From CAVUPF01 sp963743285 (GTDB taxonomy: Bacteria; Actinomycetota; Thermoleophilia; Solirubrobacterales; 70-9), in contig CAVUPF010000004.1 of NCBI GenBank assembly GCA_963743285.1, positions 310,001 through 374,000 on the forward strand: DNA of 64,000 nt. Direction: 5' to 3'. Both the position numbers and the translations under genes were made by a program. Under the pieces are notes generated by a model, which was not told the origin of the DNA, made no database searches, and worked only from the letters and a program-made list of their open reading frames with translations. Positions 19,225 to 26,674 of the stretch are shown here, one piece after another (position 1 is the first letter of the stretch; each line of letters opens with the position of its first letter).

Positions 19225-19242
19225 CCACATATATAGAGATAC
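19225..19242 (+). repeat. 18-bp exact repeat, copy 1
   Basis: CCACATATATAGAGATAC, identical to 23642-23659. It is the core of the longer repeated C-rich element and is unusually A/T-rich for this genome. Confidence 0.9.
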
Positions 19243-19273
19243 ATATCTCTCCTCCCTGTAGTAACCCCAGAAG

Positions 19274-19298
19274 CGCCCCGCCCTAGGCGGGGCGTTTT
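19274..19298 (+). terminator. rho-independent terminator
   Basis: CGCCCCGCC (19274-19282) pairs perfectly with GGCGGGGCG (19286-19294) across a CTA loop and is followed by TTTT. The T-run exists only on the plus strand, so it ends a plus-strand transcript. Confidence 0.85.
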
Positions 19299-19390
19299 CT
19301 GTTGGGCAGAGTGGTTTCTGGAAAGCCCAATACGGGGCTGGTCAGGGTGCAAAGAGACATCGGCCGCAGCGTAAGGCTACGGGGCGACCA

Positions 19391-19954
19391 TCAGCACGCG
19401 GTCACGGTCTTCAACTCGTCAAGCGACTCGCGGATCAGCTGCGACAGGTCCTGCCGCTCGGTTTGGTCGATCCAGCGTTCGAAGGCGATTCTGAAGACGG
19501 CGATACTCGCCTCGGCAGCCAGACTTGCGGCCGGCTCGGCGACGCCGCGTTGGCGCAGTGCGTCGGCGAGCGCCGAGGCGAGTGATGCGAGCTTGATCAG
19601 CTCGCGCTCTTGGAGCTCTGCGCTTGCAGCGATGATCGTCTGACGCTGCCGCGGGAGCTCCCCTCCCTCCTGGATGGCAGCGCCGGCGGCTTCGATACCT
19701 GCTGCCGCCGCCTCAATCGGCGCAAGGCCATCGGGCGCCTTGGCAACCGTGCTGATGAGGAGGTCCTCCAGCGCGCCGGCGCCCGCGAACAGAACCTCGC
19801 GCTTGTCGGCGAAGTGCCGGAAGAAGGTTCGCTCGGTGAGTCCCGCTCGCTCTGCGATCTCCACAACCGTGGTCTGTTCGAACCCACGCTCGCCGTAGAG
19901 CTCCATCGCCGCTTTCAGGAGGCGGCCCCGTGCGTCTGGCTCCCATCGGCCCAT
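19391..19954 (-). CDS. TetR family transcriptional regulator
   Basis: A 187-residue regulator from ATG at 19954. The N-terminal HTH is clear (LLKAAMELYGERGFEQTTVVEIAERAGLTERTFFRHFADKREVLF); the C-terminal ligand-binding half is Ala/Glu-rich and not diagnostic. It is divergently transcribed from the SDR gene at 20077, and two operator-like palindromes lie in the shared 122-bp gap, so it probably represses itself and that gene. Confidence 0.9.
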   Translation of the reverse strand: MGRWEPDARGRLLKAAMELYGERGFEQTTVVEIAERAGLTERTFFRHFADKREVLFAGAGALEDLLISTVAKAPDGLAPIEAAAAGIEAAGAAIQEGGELPRQRQTIIAASAELQERELIKLASLASALADALRQRGVAEPAASLAAEASIAVFRIAFERWIDQTERQDLSQLIRESLDELKTVTAC

Positions 19955-19970
19955 ATCCGCGATTCTATCT

Positions 19971-19989
19971 GACGACAGTGGCTGACATC
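19971..19989. promoter_or_regulatory. TetR operator-like palindrome 1
   Basis: GACGACAGTGGCTGACATC: an imperfect inverted repeat (GACGACAG/CTGACATC around TGG). It matches site 2 at 13 of 19 positions, with both half-sites largely conserved. The start-to-start distance to site 2 is 31 bp, about three helical turns. It lies just ahead of the tetR start. Confidence 0.65.
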
Positions 19990-20001
19990 GCGTGCTATTC
20001 T

Positions 20002-20020
20002 GATGACAGCAACTGACATC
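20002..20020. promoter_or_regulatory. TetR operator-like palindrome 2
   Basis: GATGACAGCAACTGACATC: GATGACAG and CTGACATC are inverted copies (7 of 8 positions) around CAA. A TATTCT that could be a -10 box for the plus-strand SDR gene overlaps its left edge at about 19996-20001. Confidence 0.65.
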
Positions 20021-20076
20021 ATGCCGTCTGGGAGAAGATCTGCACTCCGGACGGCCGACCACACGGAGGTTTTCTC

Positions 20077-21021
20077 ATGCGCGTATTCGTTACCGGTGCG
20101 TCGGGCTGGATCGGCTCGGCCGTTGTTCCCGAGCTGATCGGCGCGGGCCATCAGGCCGTCGGACTGGCTCGCTCGGATGCCTCGGCCGAGGCCCTCGCCG
20201 CCGCCGGGGCAGAGGTGTACCGCGGCACGCTCGATGATCTCGACATCCTGCGGAGCGGGGCTGCAGCGTCGGACGGCGTGATTCACCTCGCGTTTAAGCA
20301 CGACATCGCTTTCTCGGGCGACTTCCAGGGCGCTGCCGACGCGGATCGCCGCGCCGTTAAGGCAATCGGCGAGGCGCTCACGGGGTCCGACCGACCGTTC
20401 GTCATCGCCTCGGGCACGCTTGGGCTCGCACCAGGGCGTGTGGCGACCGAGCGGGACGGTCACGATCCCGACGCGGCTGTGGCCCGTCTGGGGGGCGGTC
20501 CGCAGACCCGCCGGGGCACCGCCGAGTTGGTGCTCTCCCTCGCTTCTCGCGGCGTTCGCTCCTCGGTCATGCGACTTCCTCCGACGAACCACGGAGACGG
20601 AGATACCGGTTTCATCGCGACTCTGGTCACCATCGCCCGCGAGAAGGGCGTCTCCGGCTACATCGGCGACGGCACCAACCGTTGGCCTGCCGTGCATCGG
20701 CTCGATTCGGCGGGCCTCTTCCGCCTCGCGCTGGAAGAGGCGCCCGCTGGATCGACGCTGCACGCGGTCGCCGACGAGGGCGTCCCGGTCCGCGACATCG
20801 CCGAGGTCATCGGACGCCATCTCGACCTCCCCGTGGTCTCCATCTCACCCGAGCAAGCAGGCGAGCACTTCACCTGGCTTGCCGGCTTTCTCGCGGCCGA
20901 CAGCCCAGCCTCCAGCGCGCTGACCCGCGAGCTGCTCAGCTGGCGGCCAATCCAGCCAGGCCTCATCGCCGACCTCGACGAAGATCATTACTTCCAGGAG
21001 GCGCATCAAGCTGCCGCTTGA
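20077..21021 (+). CDS. extended-SDR NAD(P)-dependent epimerase/dehydratase-like protein
   Basis: A 314-residue Rossmann-fold protein starting MRVFVTGASGWIGSAVVPELI, with the nucleotide-binding GxxGxxG. The usual catalytic Tyr-x-x-x-Lys is not evident: the equivalent region reads GGPQTRRGTAELVLSL, so it may be an atypical or non-catalytic member. C-terminal blocks HRLDSAGLFRLALE and LSWRPIQPGLIADL are typical of the NAD-dependent epimerase group under TetR control. ACGGAGG about 8 bp upstream supports the ATG. It is probably regulated by the divergent TetR. Confidence 0.85.
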   Translation: MRVFVTGASGWIGSAVVPELIGAGHQAVGLARSDASAEALAAAGAEVYRGTLDDLDILRSGAAASDGVIHLAFKHDIAFSGDFQGAADADRRAVKAIGEALTGSDRPFVIASGTLGLAPGRVATERDGHDPDAAVARLGGGPQTRRGTAELVLSLASRGVRSSVMRLPPTNHGDGDTGFIATLVTIAREKGVSGYIGDGTNRWPAVHRLDSAGLFRLALEEAPAGSTLHAVADEGVPVRDIAEVIGRHLDLPVVSISPEQAGEHFTWLAGFLAADSPASSALTRELLSWRPIQPGLIADLDEDHYFQEAHQAAA

Positions 21022-21311
21022 TCTGAGTCCAGCCCCAATCAGAGCGAGCTGTGGTCGGCCCGGCCCCGATCACCGTGGCGCGCAGCGGCGGGTCAAGTAT
21101 CGATCAATCTCGTGCCACAGTCAGGCAACGGTGATGGCCAACGGCATTGGCAACTTAGACCAGGCCACGCCGGTCGCCGGGCGGCCTGTCCGCGTGATCG
21201 CGGTGGCAAACCCGAGCCGCGCGTCCAAGCGGCCCCCCGACCGTGCTTCTGGCCCGTCCCTTTGGGGGTGAGGCTGGGACAGCCACAGCTTCGGTGTGCT
21301 ACTACTACGTT
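21022..21311. other. 290-bp gap between SDR and PadR genes
   Basis: No gene is supported on either strand. It must contain the promoter of the PadR/membrane-protein pair; an AT-richer TACTACTACGTTATG runs into the PadR start codon. I see no terminator with a T-run after the SDR gene. Confidence 0.5.
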
Positions 21312-21632
21312 ATGCGATCTATCGGAGAGCGATCTACTGATCCTGGTCTGCTCGTATTGACGAGCCTGGCCGAGGGTCCCAAACACGGCTATGCGATCAC
21401 GGCCGACGTCGAGCAACTCTCGGGGGTCAGGCTCGGTCCTGGCACGCTGTACGGAGCGTTGTCGCGGCTTGAGGGCAGGGGCCTGATCGAGGCGCTACCA
21501 GCGGAAGACCGCCGGCGCCCATACCGCCTTACAGGCGCCGGCAGCGCCGCGCTCACAGAGGAGCTGCAGACGCTTGAGCGCGTGACCCGCAGCGGCCTTG
21601 ATCGGCTGCGAGTGGCGGAGGCGACGCGATGA
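21312..21632 (+). CDS. PadR family transcriptional regulator
   Basis: A 106-residue winged-helix protein from ATG at 21312 (MRSIGERSTDPGLLVLTSLAEGPKHGYAI). PadR hallmarks are GPKHGYAI, GPGTLYGALSRLEGRGLIEAL and DRRRPYRLTGAG. It is the short type without the long C-terminal helix bundle, the form usually paired with a membrane protein gene. It overlaps such a gene by ATGA, so it very likely controls it. No Shine-Dalgarno is obvious; it may be leaderless. Confidence 0.9.
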   Translation: MRSIGERSTDPGLLVLTSLAEGPKHGYAITADVEQLSGVRLGPGTLYGALSRLEGRGLIEALPAEDRRRPYRLTGAGSAALTEELQTLERVTRSGLDRLRVAEATR

Positions 21633-22528
21633 GCCGACGGCTGGCCGAGCTGGCGCTGCGGCTCTACCCGCTGGCGTTCCGTCGCCGCTACGGGGAGGAG
21701 CTGCGCGCGTTGCTAGACGAGTCACCGCCACACGGGTTGGCGGTGCTCGATCTGCTGCGCGGCGCGCTGGCAGCCCATCTGCGCCCGACGGCCGCTGCGG
21801 CTGGCCTCGTTGATTCGGCGGACCGCCTGCGAGCGAGCATGAGCGGCCAGTTGGCGTGTTGGGTTCTGTTCGCGGCAGCCGGGTTCGGGTTTTACAAAAC
21901 GACCGAGGACGCACCCTTCATGGCCGCCGGCCACGCGCATCCTCTACTCGGCGTCGTACATGTTGCCGTCCAGGTCATGGCGATTGTGGCCTCGGGTGCC
22001 GTGCTGGCCGGGGCGCTGCCGTTGATCCTCGCGGCGCTCAATCAGGCCCGCCGACAGCCCACCTTGCGTCGGCTCGTGAGCCTGCCGCCATTGGCCGTCC
22101 TGGTCTTTGCGGGCCTGACCGGGGTCTTGGTGCTGGTCGCTGCTCACTCCGAGCCGTCCCGCCCCAGCTCGGTAGGCGGTGTCGCGTTTATCGCATGGGG
22201 CCTCGCCGGGTTGGCATGCGGCGCCGTCTGCGTTGTGGCCGCGCGCGCGGCTCTGTTCGCCGTGCCGATGCCCGACAGGTGGCTCCTCACTGGGTTCGCG
22301 TGCGGCACGCTCGTGACCGCAGCGATGACCGCGATCGCACTCGCCACCGCGGTCTACGCGATCACGCTGTTCGCTGACGCTTCGCAACTCGCCGCGTCTG
22401 CAAACGGGCCGCTTCAGCTTCTGAGTACAGGCGCCTCACTCGCCGCGCAGCTGGCCGTAATGCTCCTAGCCGCGATGCTCGCCTCGACGACCACGCGGCG
22501 GGGATGGCGTGCGGTCGCGCGCGGCTAG
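21629..22528 (+). CDS. integral membrane protein coupled to PadR regulator
   Basis: A 299-residue protein. The N-terminus LALRLYPLAFRRRYGEELRALLD is the cytoplasmic lead-in seen in PadR-linked membrane proteins. About six hydrophobic segments follow (for example GQLACWVLFAAAGFGF, VVHVAVQVMAIVASGAVLAGAL, LAVLVFAGLTGVLVLVAA, AFIAWGLAGLACGAVCVVAA). Function is unknown; PadR-membrane-protein pairs are often stress or envelope-response modules. The start overlaps the PadR stop (ATGA). Confidence 0.8.
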   Translation: MSRRLAELALRLYPLAFRRRYGEELRALLDESPPHGLAVLDLLRGALAAHLRPTAAAAGLVDSADRLRASMSGQLACWVLFAAAGFGFYKTTEDAPFMAAGHAHPLLGVVHVAVQVMAIVASGAVLAGALPLILAALNQARRQPTLRRLVSLPPLAVLVFAGLTGVLVLVAAHSEPSRPSSVGGVAFIAWGLAGLACGAVCVVAARAALFAVPMPDRWLLTGFACGTLVTAAMTAIALATAVYAITLFADASQLAASANGPLQLLSTGASLAAQLAVMLLAAMLASTTTRRGWRAVARG

Positions 22529-22538
22529 ACTGACCTTG

Positions 22539-22928
22539 GTGTCGGACTTCGCGGTCAAAAACCTGATGGACGTCAAGGACTCCTTCGAAGGACAGGAGAT
22601 CGAGGCCCGCTTCGCTCGCAAGCACCTCGACTCCGAGCATCTCGGCATCAGTTACTTCCGCTATGCGCCCGGCTTCCGCGCTGAGGGCGGCCACCGGCAC
22701 GAGACGCAGGAGGAGGCCTACGTGGTCGTCGGCGGGTCCGGGAGAATCAGGCTCGACGACAAGGTGGTCGAGCTCCGCCGCTGGGACGTGGTCCGCGTCG
22801 CCCCGCCTGTGGTTCGCGGATTTGAAGCTGGTCCCGACGGCCTGGAGCTGGTCGCTGTCGGCGGCGACAAGCCGGAGGGCGGCGACGGCATCCGCGTCGC
22901 CGACCGCTGGCCACAGCAGACCGATTGA
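22539..22928 (+). CDS. cupin-domain protein
   Basis: About 129 residues from GTG at 22539 (an ATG at 22566 would remove nine residues). It is a single-domain cupin with metal-binding motif 1 in GGHRHETQEEAYVVVGGSG (two His and a Glu) and motif 2 in LRRWDVVRVAPPVVRGFEAG. The second His of motif 2 is replaced by Arg or Val, so metal binding may be partial. It could act as a small oxygenase, isomerase or sensor; the substrate is unknown. Confidence 0.8.
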   Translation: MSDFAVKNLMDVKDSFEGQEIEARFARKHLDSEHLGISYFRYAPGFRAEGGHRHETQEEAYVVVGGSGRIRLDDKVVELRRWDVVRVAPPVVRGFEAGPDGLELVAVGGDKPEGGDGIRVADRWPQQTD

Positions 22929-22991
22929 GCTGGCTCAGATAGGGAGCCGAGGGGTGAGCGGATCGGCCATCGGCCGCTGTGCATTCATTTG

Positions 22992-23019
22992 TTACGATAT
23001 ATCGCGTTAGTTCACGATA
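22992..23019. promoter_or_regulatory. operator-like repeat upstream of second PadR gene
   Basis: Within the leader of the PadR gene at 23032, TTACGATATATCGCG contains the 10-bp perfect palindrome CGATATATCG (22995-23004), and TTCACGATAG repeats the half-site 12-14 bp on. A/T-rich palindromes next to a PadR start usually are autoregulatory operators. GAGAGGA at 23020-23026 is the Shine-Dalgarno. Confidence 0.55.
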
Positions 23020-23031
23020 GAGAGGAAACAA

Positions 23032-23577
23032 ATGCACAACCGGCATTATTCGAGACATTGCGGACCGCCTTTTAGCGAGGAGTTCGCCCGCCATCCGGGG
23101 CGCCGCGCCAGAGGCCGCGGCCGGGGCGGGCCGCGCGCACGGCGGGGCGACGTGCGCGCGGCTGTGTTGGCGCTGCTCGCCGAGCGACCAATGCACGGCT
23201 ACGAGATGATCAAAGAGCTGGAGGCGCGCACTGACGGCGCCTGGACTCCGAGCGCCGGCTCGATCTACCCAACTCTCCAGATGCTCGAGGACGCCGACCT
23301 CATCCGCGGCGAGGAGATCGGCGGCAAGCGTCGCTTTACGCTCACCGACTCCGGGAAGACCGAGCAGGGATCCAGGGCCGGAGAGGAGGCACCCTGGGAT
23401 GCGGTGCGAGCGGGGGCCGACCCAGAGGCGATTCGGCTGCGTGATTCGATCGTCAAGCTCAACCACACCTTCGGCCAAGTCTTCCATGCTGGCGATGACG
23501 ACCAGCGGCGGCGTGTTCGCGAGCTGCTGGACGAGACCCGGCGCAGTGTCTACGCGATCCTCGCTGAGGAGGGGTAA
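23032..23577 (+). CDS. PadR family transcriptional regulator, long form
   Basis: A 181-residue protein. A His/Arg/Gly-rich leader of about 35 residues (MHNRHYSRHC..., GRRARGRGRGG) precedes the winged helix: VRAAVLALLAERPMHGYEMIKELEARTDGAWTPSAGSIYPTLQMLEDADLI. The C-terminal helix (LLDETRRSVYAIL) would dimerise. Regulators of this His-rich type often sit upstream of transporters, but here no target gene follows on the same strand. Its stop codon lies within a 15-bp hairpin. Confidence 0.9.
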   Translation: MHNRHYSRHCGPPFSEEFARHPGRRARGRGRGGPRARRGDVRAAVLALLAERPMHGYEMIKELEARTDGAWTPSAGSIYPTLQMLEDADLIRGEEIGGKRRFTLTDSGKTEQGSRAGEEAPWDAVRAGADPEAIRLRDSIVKLNHTFGQVFHAGDDDQRRRVRELLDETRRSVYAILAEEG

Positions 23578-23611
23578 GGCTCCGCCGGACCTGACCGCGG
23601 AGCCTTACCCC
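23571..23611 (+). terminator. 15-bp perfect stem-loop overlapping the PadR stop codon
   Basis: GGGGTAAGGCTCCGC (23571-23585) pairs fully with GCGGAGCCTTACCCC (23597-23611); loop of 11 nt. The TAA stop codon is inside the left arm. No T-run follows, so it may be an mRNA 3'-end stabiliser or a bidirectional terminator rather than a classic intrinsic terminator. Confidence 0.6.
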
Positions 23612-23614
23612 GAA

Positions 23615-23700
23615 TGTGGGTCCGCTACCTCTCCCTCGGACCCACATATATAGAGATACCGGCCTCTTCTCCCTATGGCGACTCCAGAAGCGCTTGGTGC
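23615..23700 (+). ncRNA. candidate C-rich-loop RNA element (copy 2)
   Basis: TGTGGGTCCG (23615-23624) pairs with CGGACCCACA (23637-23646) around the pyrimidine loop CTACCTCTCCCT. From CTACCTC on, the segment aligns with 19210-19276, including the exact CCACATATATAGAGATAC. A second pyrimidine stretch CCTCTTCTCCCTATGGC can close with GCC/GGC, where copy 1 has AT/GT in register, a hint of covariation. Unlike copy 1 no terminator follows the shared CCAGAAGCGC. Confidence 0.45.
23642..23659 (+). repeat. 18-bp exact repeat, copy 2
   Basis: CCACATATATAGAGATAC, identical to 19225-19242. The two copies bracket the TetR-to-PadR accessory island. Confidence 0.9.
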
Positions 23701-23750
23701 CACCGAAGAGCCAGATCGAACACTATTCGATTGAGCGCTTTGATTCAAAC

Positions 23751-25787
23751 TCAGCCGAGGACCGGCTCCGGGGAGTGCAGCGCGACCAGCACCCGCTCCG
23801 CCACCGACTCGCCCGTCAGCCCCGCTTCCGCTCGCAGCAAGGCCGGCTTGCCATGGGTGAGGTAGCGATCGGGCAGGCCGACCCGCAGGATCCGCGCGCG
23901 CTCGCCAGGGCGGTCGGCGAAGGCGTCCTCAAGGTGCTCGAGGACGGCCGAGCCGAAACCGCCGAGTAGCACGTTCTCCTCGATCGTCACCACCAGGTCG
24001 TGGTTGAGCGCCAGTCGCTCCGCCAGCTCGGTGTCAAGCGGCTTGGCAAAACAGGCGTCGGCGACGGTCGGCTGCAGGCCGTGCGCAGCGAGGATCTCTG
24101 CCGCCTCCCGCGCAACAACGACTCCGTAGCCGTAGCCGAGCAGCGCCACTTGCTCCCCGCTCACCAGCAGCTCCCCGCTTCCGATCGCGATCTCCTTCGG
24201 TTCCGCCGGCATCTCCACCCCCTCGGCGGCCCCGCGTGGGTAGCGGAGCACAGCCGGGCCGGGATGGGCCAGCGCGGTGCGCAGCATGTGGACGAGCATC
24301 GCCTCGTCGCGGGGCGCCATGACGACGACGTTTGGGATCGGCCGAAAGTAGGAGACGTCGAAGGCGCCGTGGTGGGTCGGCCCGTCGTCCCCCACCAGCC
24401 CAGCGCGATCCATCGCAAAGGTGACGTCGAGCTCCTGCAGGCAGACATCGTGGATGATCTGGTCGTAAGCACGCTGGAGGAAGGTCGAGTAGATCGCGCA
24501 AACCGGCTTTGCCCCCTGAAGGGCCAGCCCGCAAGCCAGCAGTACCGCGTTCTGCTCGGCGATGCCGACGTCGTAGTACTGGCCGGGGAGCTCGTCGGCG
24601 AGCTTCTGTAGGCCGGTCCCCCCTGCCATCGCCGCGGTGATCCCTATCACCCGCTGATCGCGCTTGGCCTCGGCGACGATCGCCTCGGCGAAGACCTGTG
24701 TGTACTGGGGTGGAGCGCTCGCGGGCGGTGGTTTCTCCAGCCGCTCCGGCGCGATCGAGTCGGGCGAGTCGGACTCCTTGACCGGGACCGGCTTAGCTGG
24801 CGACCCGTTCACGATCGAGTTGGGCTTGGCCGCGTGCCAGCGCTCCATGCCTTCCAGCCCGCCCTCCTCTGCAGGGGCAAAGCCCTTGCCCTTGACCGTG
24901 TGGATGTGCACTACGACCGGGCGGTCGGCCTCGAACGCCTCACGCAGCGCCGCCCGCAGAGCGTGCACGTCGTGGCCGTCGATCACGCCCATATAGGCGA
25001 GGTCCAACTCCTCGAAGAAGAGGCCAGGTGCCCAGTAGGCCTTGATCGCCGACTTGATCTCCGGCCCGAGGCGCTCAATCCGCCTGCCGAGGCCCAGCGG
25101 CAGCTTGGTCAGCCGGTCCTCGACCCCCTCGCGGGCGTGGTAGAGGCGCGGATTGAGGCGGACACGGTTGAAGTAACGCGAGAGCGCTCCCACGTTGGGC
25201 GAGATCGACATCCCGTTGTCGTTGAGGACGATCACGATCGGCGTCTGCAGGCCGCCGGCCGCGTGTAGCGCCTCGTAGGCAACCCCGCCGGTCAGGGCCC
25301 CGTCGCCGATCACGGCGGCTACCCGTCCGTCGTTCCCAATCCCCTTGCGCATCGCCTCCTTCAGCCCCACTGCGTAGCCGATCGAGGTCGAAGCGTGGCC
25401 GGCACCCATGATGTCGTGCTCGGACTCGAGGATCGAACAGAATGGGGCCAGGCCTCCGTGCTGGCGAATTGTCGGCAGCCGCTCGCGGCGACCGGTGAGG
25501 ATCTTGTGCGGGTAGGCCTGATGACCTACGTCCCAGAGAATCTTGTCGCGGGGGGAGTCAAGCAGGCTGTGAAGGGCGACCGCCAGCTCGCAGGTGCCGA
25601 GGTTGGCGCCAAAGTGGCCGCCGATTTCGCCGATCGTGTCGATGATGTAGGTGCGCATCTCCTGCGCGAGTCGCTGGAGCTGATCGTCGTCGAGGCCGTG
25701 GAGGTCGGCAGGGCCATCAATCCCCTCGAGCAGCGGCTTGAGCGCCTCCTCCTTCTCGTGCTCTGGCGTCTGCGGTGTGTCGGTCAT
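23751..25787 (-). CDS. dxs: 1-deoxy-D-xylulose-5-phosphate synthase
   Basis: A 678-residue thiamin-diphosphate enzyme joining pyruvate and glyceraldehyde-3-phosphate, the first step of the MEP isoprenoid pathway. Diagnostic segments: DKILWDVGHQAYPHKILTGR with a catalytic His, GHASTSIGYAVGLK, the ThDP motif around VIGDGALTGGVAYEALHAAG, and the C-terminal transketolase half with FAMDRAGLVGDDGPTHHGAFD. It overlaps the polyprenyl synthase stop by 4 bp, so isoprenoid precursor and chain synthesis are coupled. Confidence 0.97.
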   Translation of the reverse strand: MTDTPQTPEHEKEEALKPLLEGIDGPADLHGLDDDQLQRLAQEMRTYIIDTIGEIGGHFGANLGTCELAVALHSLLDSPRDKILWDVGHQAYPHKILTGRRERLPTIRQHGGLAPFCSILESEHDIMGAGHASTSIGYAVGLKEAMRKGIGNDGRVAAVIGDGALTGGVAYEALHAAGGLQTPIVIVLNDNGMSISPNVGALSRYFNRVRLNPRLYHAREGVEDRLTKLPLGLGRRIERLGPEIKSAIKAYWAPGLFFEELDLAYMGVIDGHDVHALRAALREAFEADRPVVVHIHTVKGKGFAPAEEGGLEGMERWHAAKPNSIVNGSPAKPVPVKESDSPDSIAPERLEKPPPASAPPQYTQVFAEAIVAEAKRDQRVIGITAAMAGGTGLQKLADELPGQYYDVGIAEQNAVLLACGLALQGAKPVCAIYSTFLQRAYDQIIHDVCLQELDVTFAMDRAGLVGDDGPTHHGAFDVSYFRPIPNVVVMAPRDEAMLVHMLRTALAHPGPAVLRYPRGAAEGVEMPAEPKEIAIGSGELLVSGEQVALLGYGYGVVVAREAAEILAAHGLQPTVADACFAKPLDTELAERLALNHDLVVTIEENVLLGGFGSAVLEHLEDAFADRPGERARILRVGLPDRYLTHGKPALLRAEAGLTGESVAERVLVALHSPEPVLG

Positions 25788-26674
25788 GCGTGCCTGGTGA
25801 AGATGTAGTCGGCGACCAGCTTCAGGTCGTCGGTCTTGGCGCTGGCCTCGGCAAGCGCCTCGCTCGCCTTTGCATGAGACTCGGCGGCGAGCTCGCGCGC
25901 CCGGTCGAGGCCGAAGAGGCTGACGTAGGTGAGTTTGCCATGTCGCTCATCGCTTCCATGAGGCTTGCCTAGCTGCTCGTCGCTCTCGGTCACGTCAAGG
26001 ATGTCGTCGACGATCTGAAAGAGGACGCCCAGCTCGCTCGCAAACCGACGGTAGGGAATTGTCTCAGGTTCGCCGAGGCCCTCCAAGACCAGCACGACGC
26101 CGACGCTTGCAGCGATCAGCCGCCCGGTCTTCAGGGCGTGCCGGGAGCGCAGGCCTTTGGCGTCGGTCTCCTCCCCGGCGACATCGACGTACTGGCCTCC
26201 CACCATCCCGTCGACACCCGTCGCGGTCGCCAACTCGCGCAGGGCACCTAGGACCCGAACCGGCTCGCCTGGCTGCCCGCAGAAGAGCCTGACTGCTTCG
26301 GCGAAGAGGCCATCACCGGCCAGGATCGCCACGTCCTCCCCAAACTTGACATGGGAAGTCGGTAGACCGCGACGCAACTCGTCGTCGTCCATCGCCGGCA
26401 GATCGTCGTGGATCAGCGAGTAGGTGTGGATCAGCTCAATCGCGCAGGCGACCGGGAGGAGGCGCCCGGGGTCGGCGCCGAGGGCGCGGGCGGTCGCAAG
26501 CGTGAGGACCGGGCGGACACGCTTGCCGCCGGCCAACAGCGAGTAGCGCATCGCCTGCTCCAGCCCGGCCGTCGGCGAGGCCGTCGAGAAGCGCAGCCGC
26601 TCGAGGGCAGCGTCGACAAGGGAGCGAAGATCCTCGGGGTACATCACTGACGGAAGGCGCCGCTCACTCTGCAT
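25784..26674 (-). CDS. polyprenyl diphosphate synthase (IspA/GGPP synthase type)
   Basis: About 296 residues from ATG at 26674, preceded by GTGAGG; an ATG at 26644 is a possible shorter start. Both aspartate-rich motifs are present: LIHDDLPAMDDDELRRG (FARM, DDxxxxD) and FQIVDDILDVTES (SARM), with GGKRVRP and LKTGRLIAAS. It condenses IPP with allylic diphosphates. A medium loop in the FARM fits a short-chain (C15-C20) bacterial enzyme. It lies between nusB and dxs. Confidence 0.93.
   Translation of the reverse strand: MQSERRLPSVMYPEDLRSLVDAALERLRFSTASPTAGLEQAMRYSLLAGGKRVRPVLTLATARALGADPGRLLPVACAIELIHTYSLIHDDLPAMDDDELRRGLPTSHVKFGEDVAILAGDGLFAEAVRLFCGQPGEPVRVLGALRELATATGVDGMVGGQYVDVAGEETDAKGLRSRHALKTGRLIAASVGVVLVLEGLGEPETIPYRRFASELGVLFQIVDDILDVTESDEQLGKPHGSDERHGKLTYVSLFGLDRARELAAESHAKASEALAEASAKTDDLKLVADYIFTRHA

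Larger units (their letters stand above)
19207..19298 (+). ncRNA. candidate non-coding RNA with C-rich loops, ending in a terminator (copy 1)
   Basis: The segment from CTACCTC at about 19210 to CAGAAGCGC at about 19276 aligns base for base with 23624-23692. Shared parts include the exact 18-mer CCACATATATAGAGATAC at 19225-19242, runs of C/T (CTCTCCTCCCT), and the end CCAGAAGCGC. AGAGAT/ATCTCT can pair around 19235-19250. Here it leads straight into a 9-bp GC hairpin with a T-run. C-rich single-stranded loops ahead of a terminator recall the actinobacterial 6C RNA class, but I could not confirm that. The 5' end is a guess. Confidence 0.45.
18927..19390. other. 464-bp intergenic region upstream of tlyA and downstream of the tetR gene
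   Basis: No convincing protein gene is visible. The region holds a 14-bp palindrome CATACGTTCGTATG at 19070-19083, an A/T-richer patch around 19125-19135, one copy of the repeated C-rich element (about 19207-19273) and a strong plus-strand terminator. Since no plus-strand protein gene lies upstream of that terminator, a non-coding transcript is the simplest explanation. The tlyA promoter must lie at the left end. Confidence 0.6.

Noticed and set aside
20077..20820. 301-codon minus-strand frame opposite the SDR gene
   Set aside because: Antisense shadow; the plus-strand gene has a Shine-Dalgarno and a Rossmann motif.
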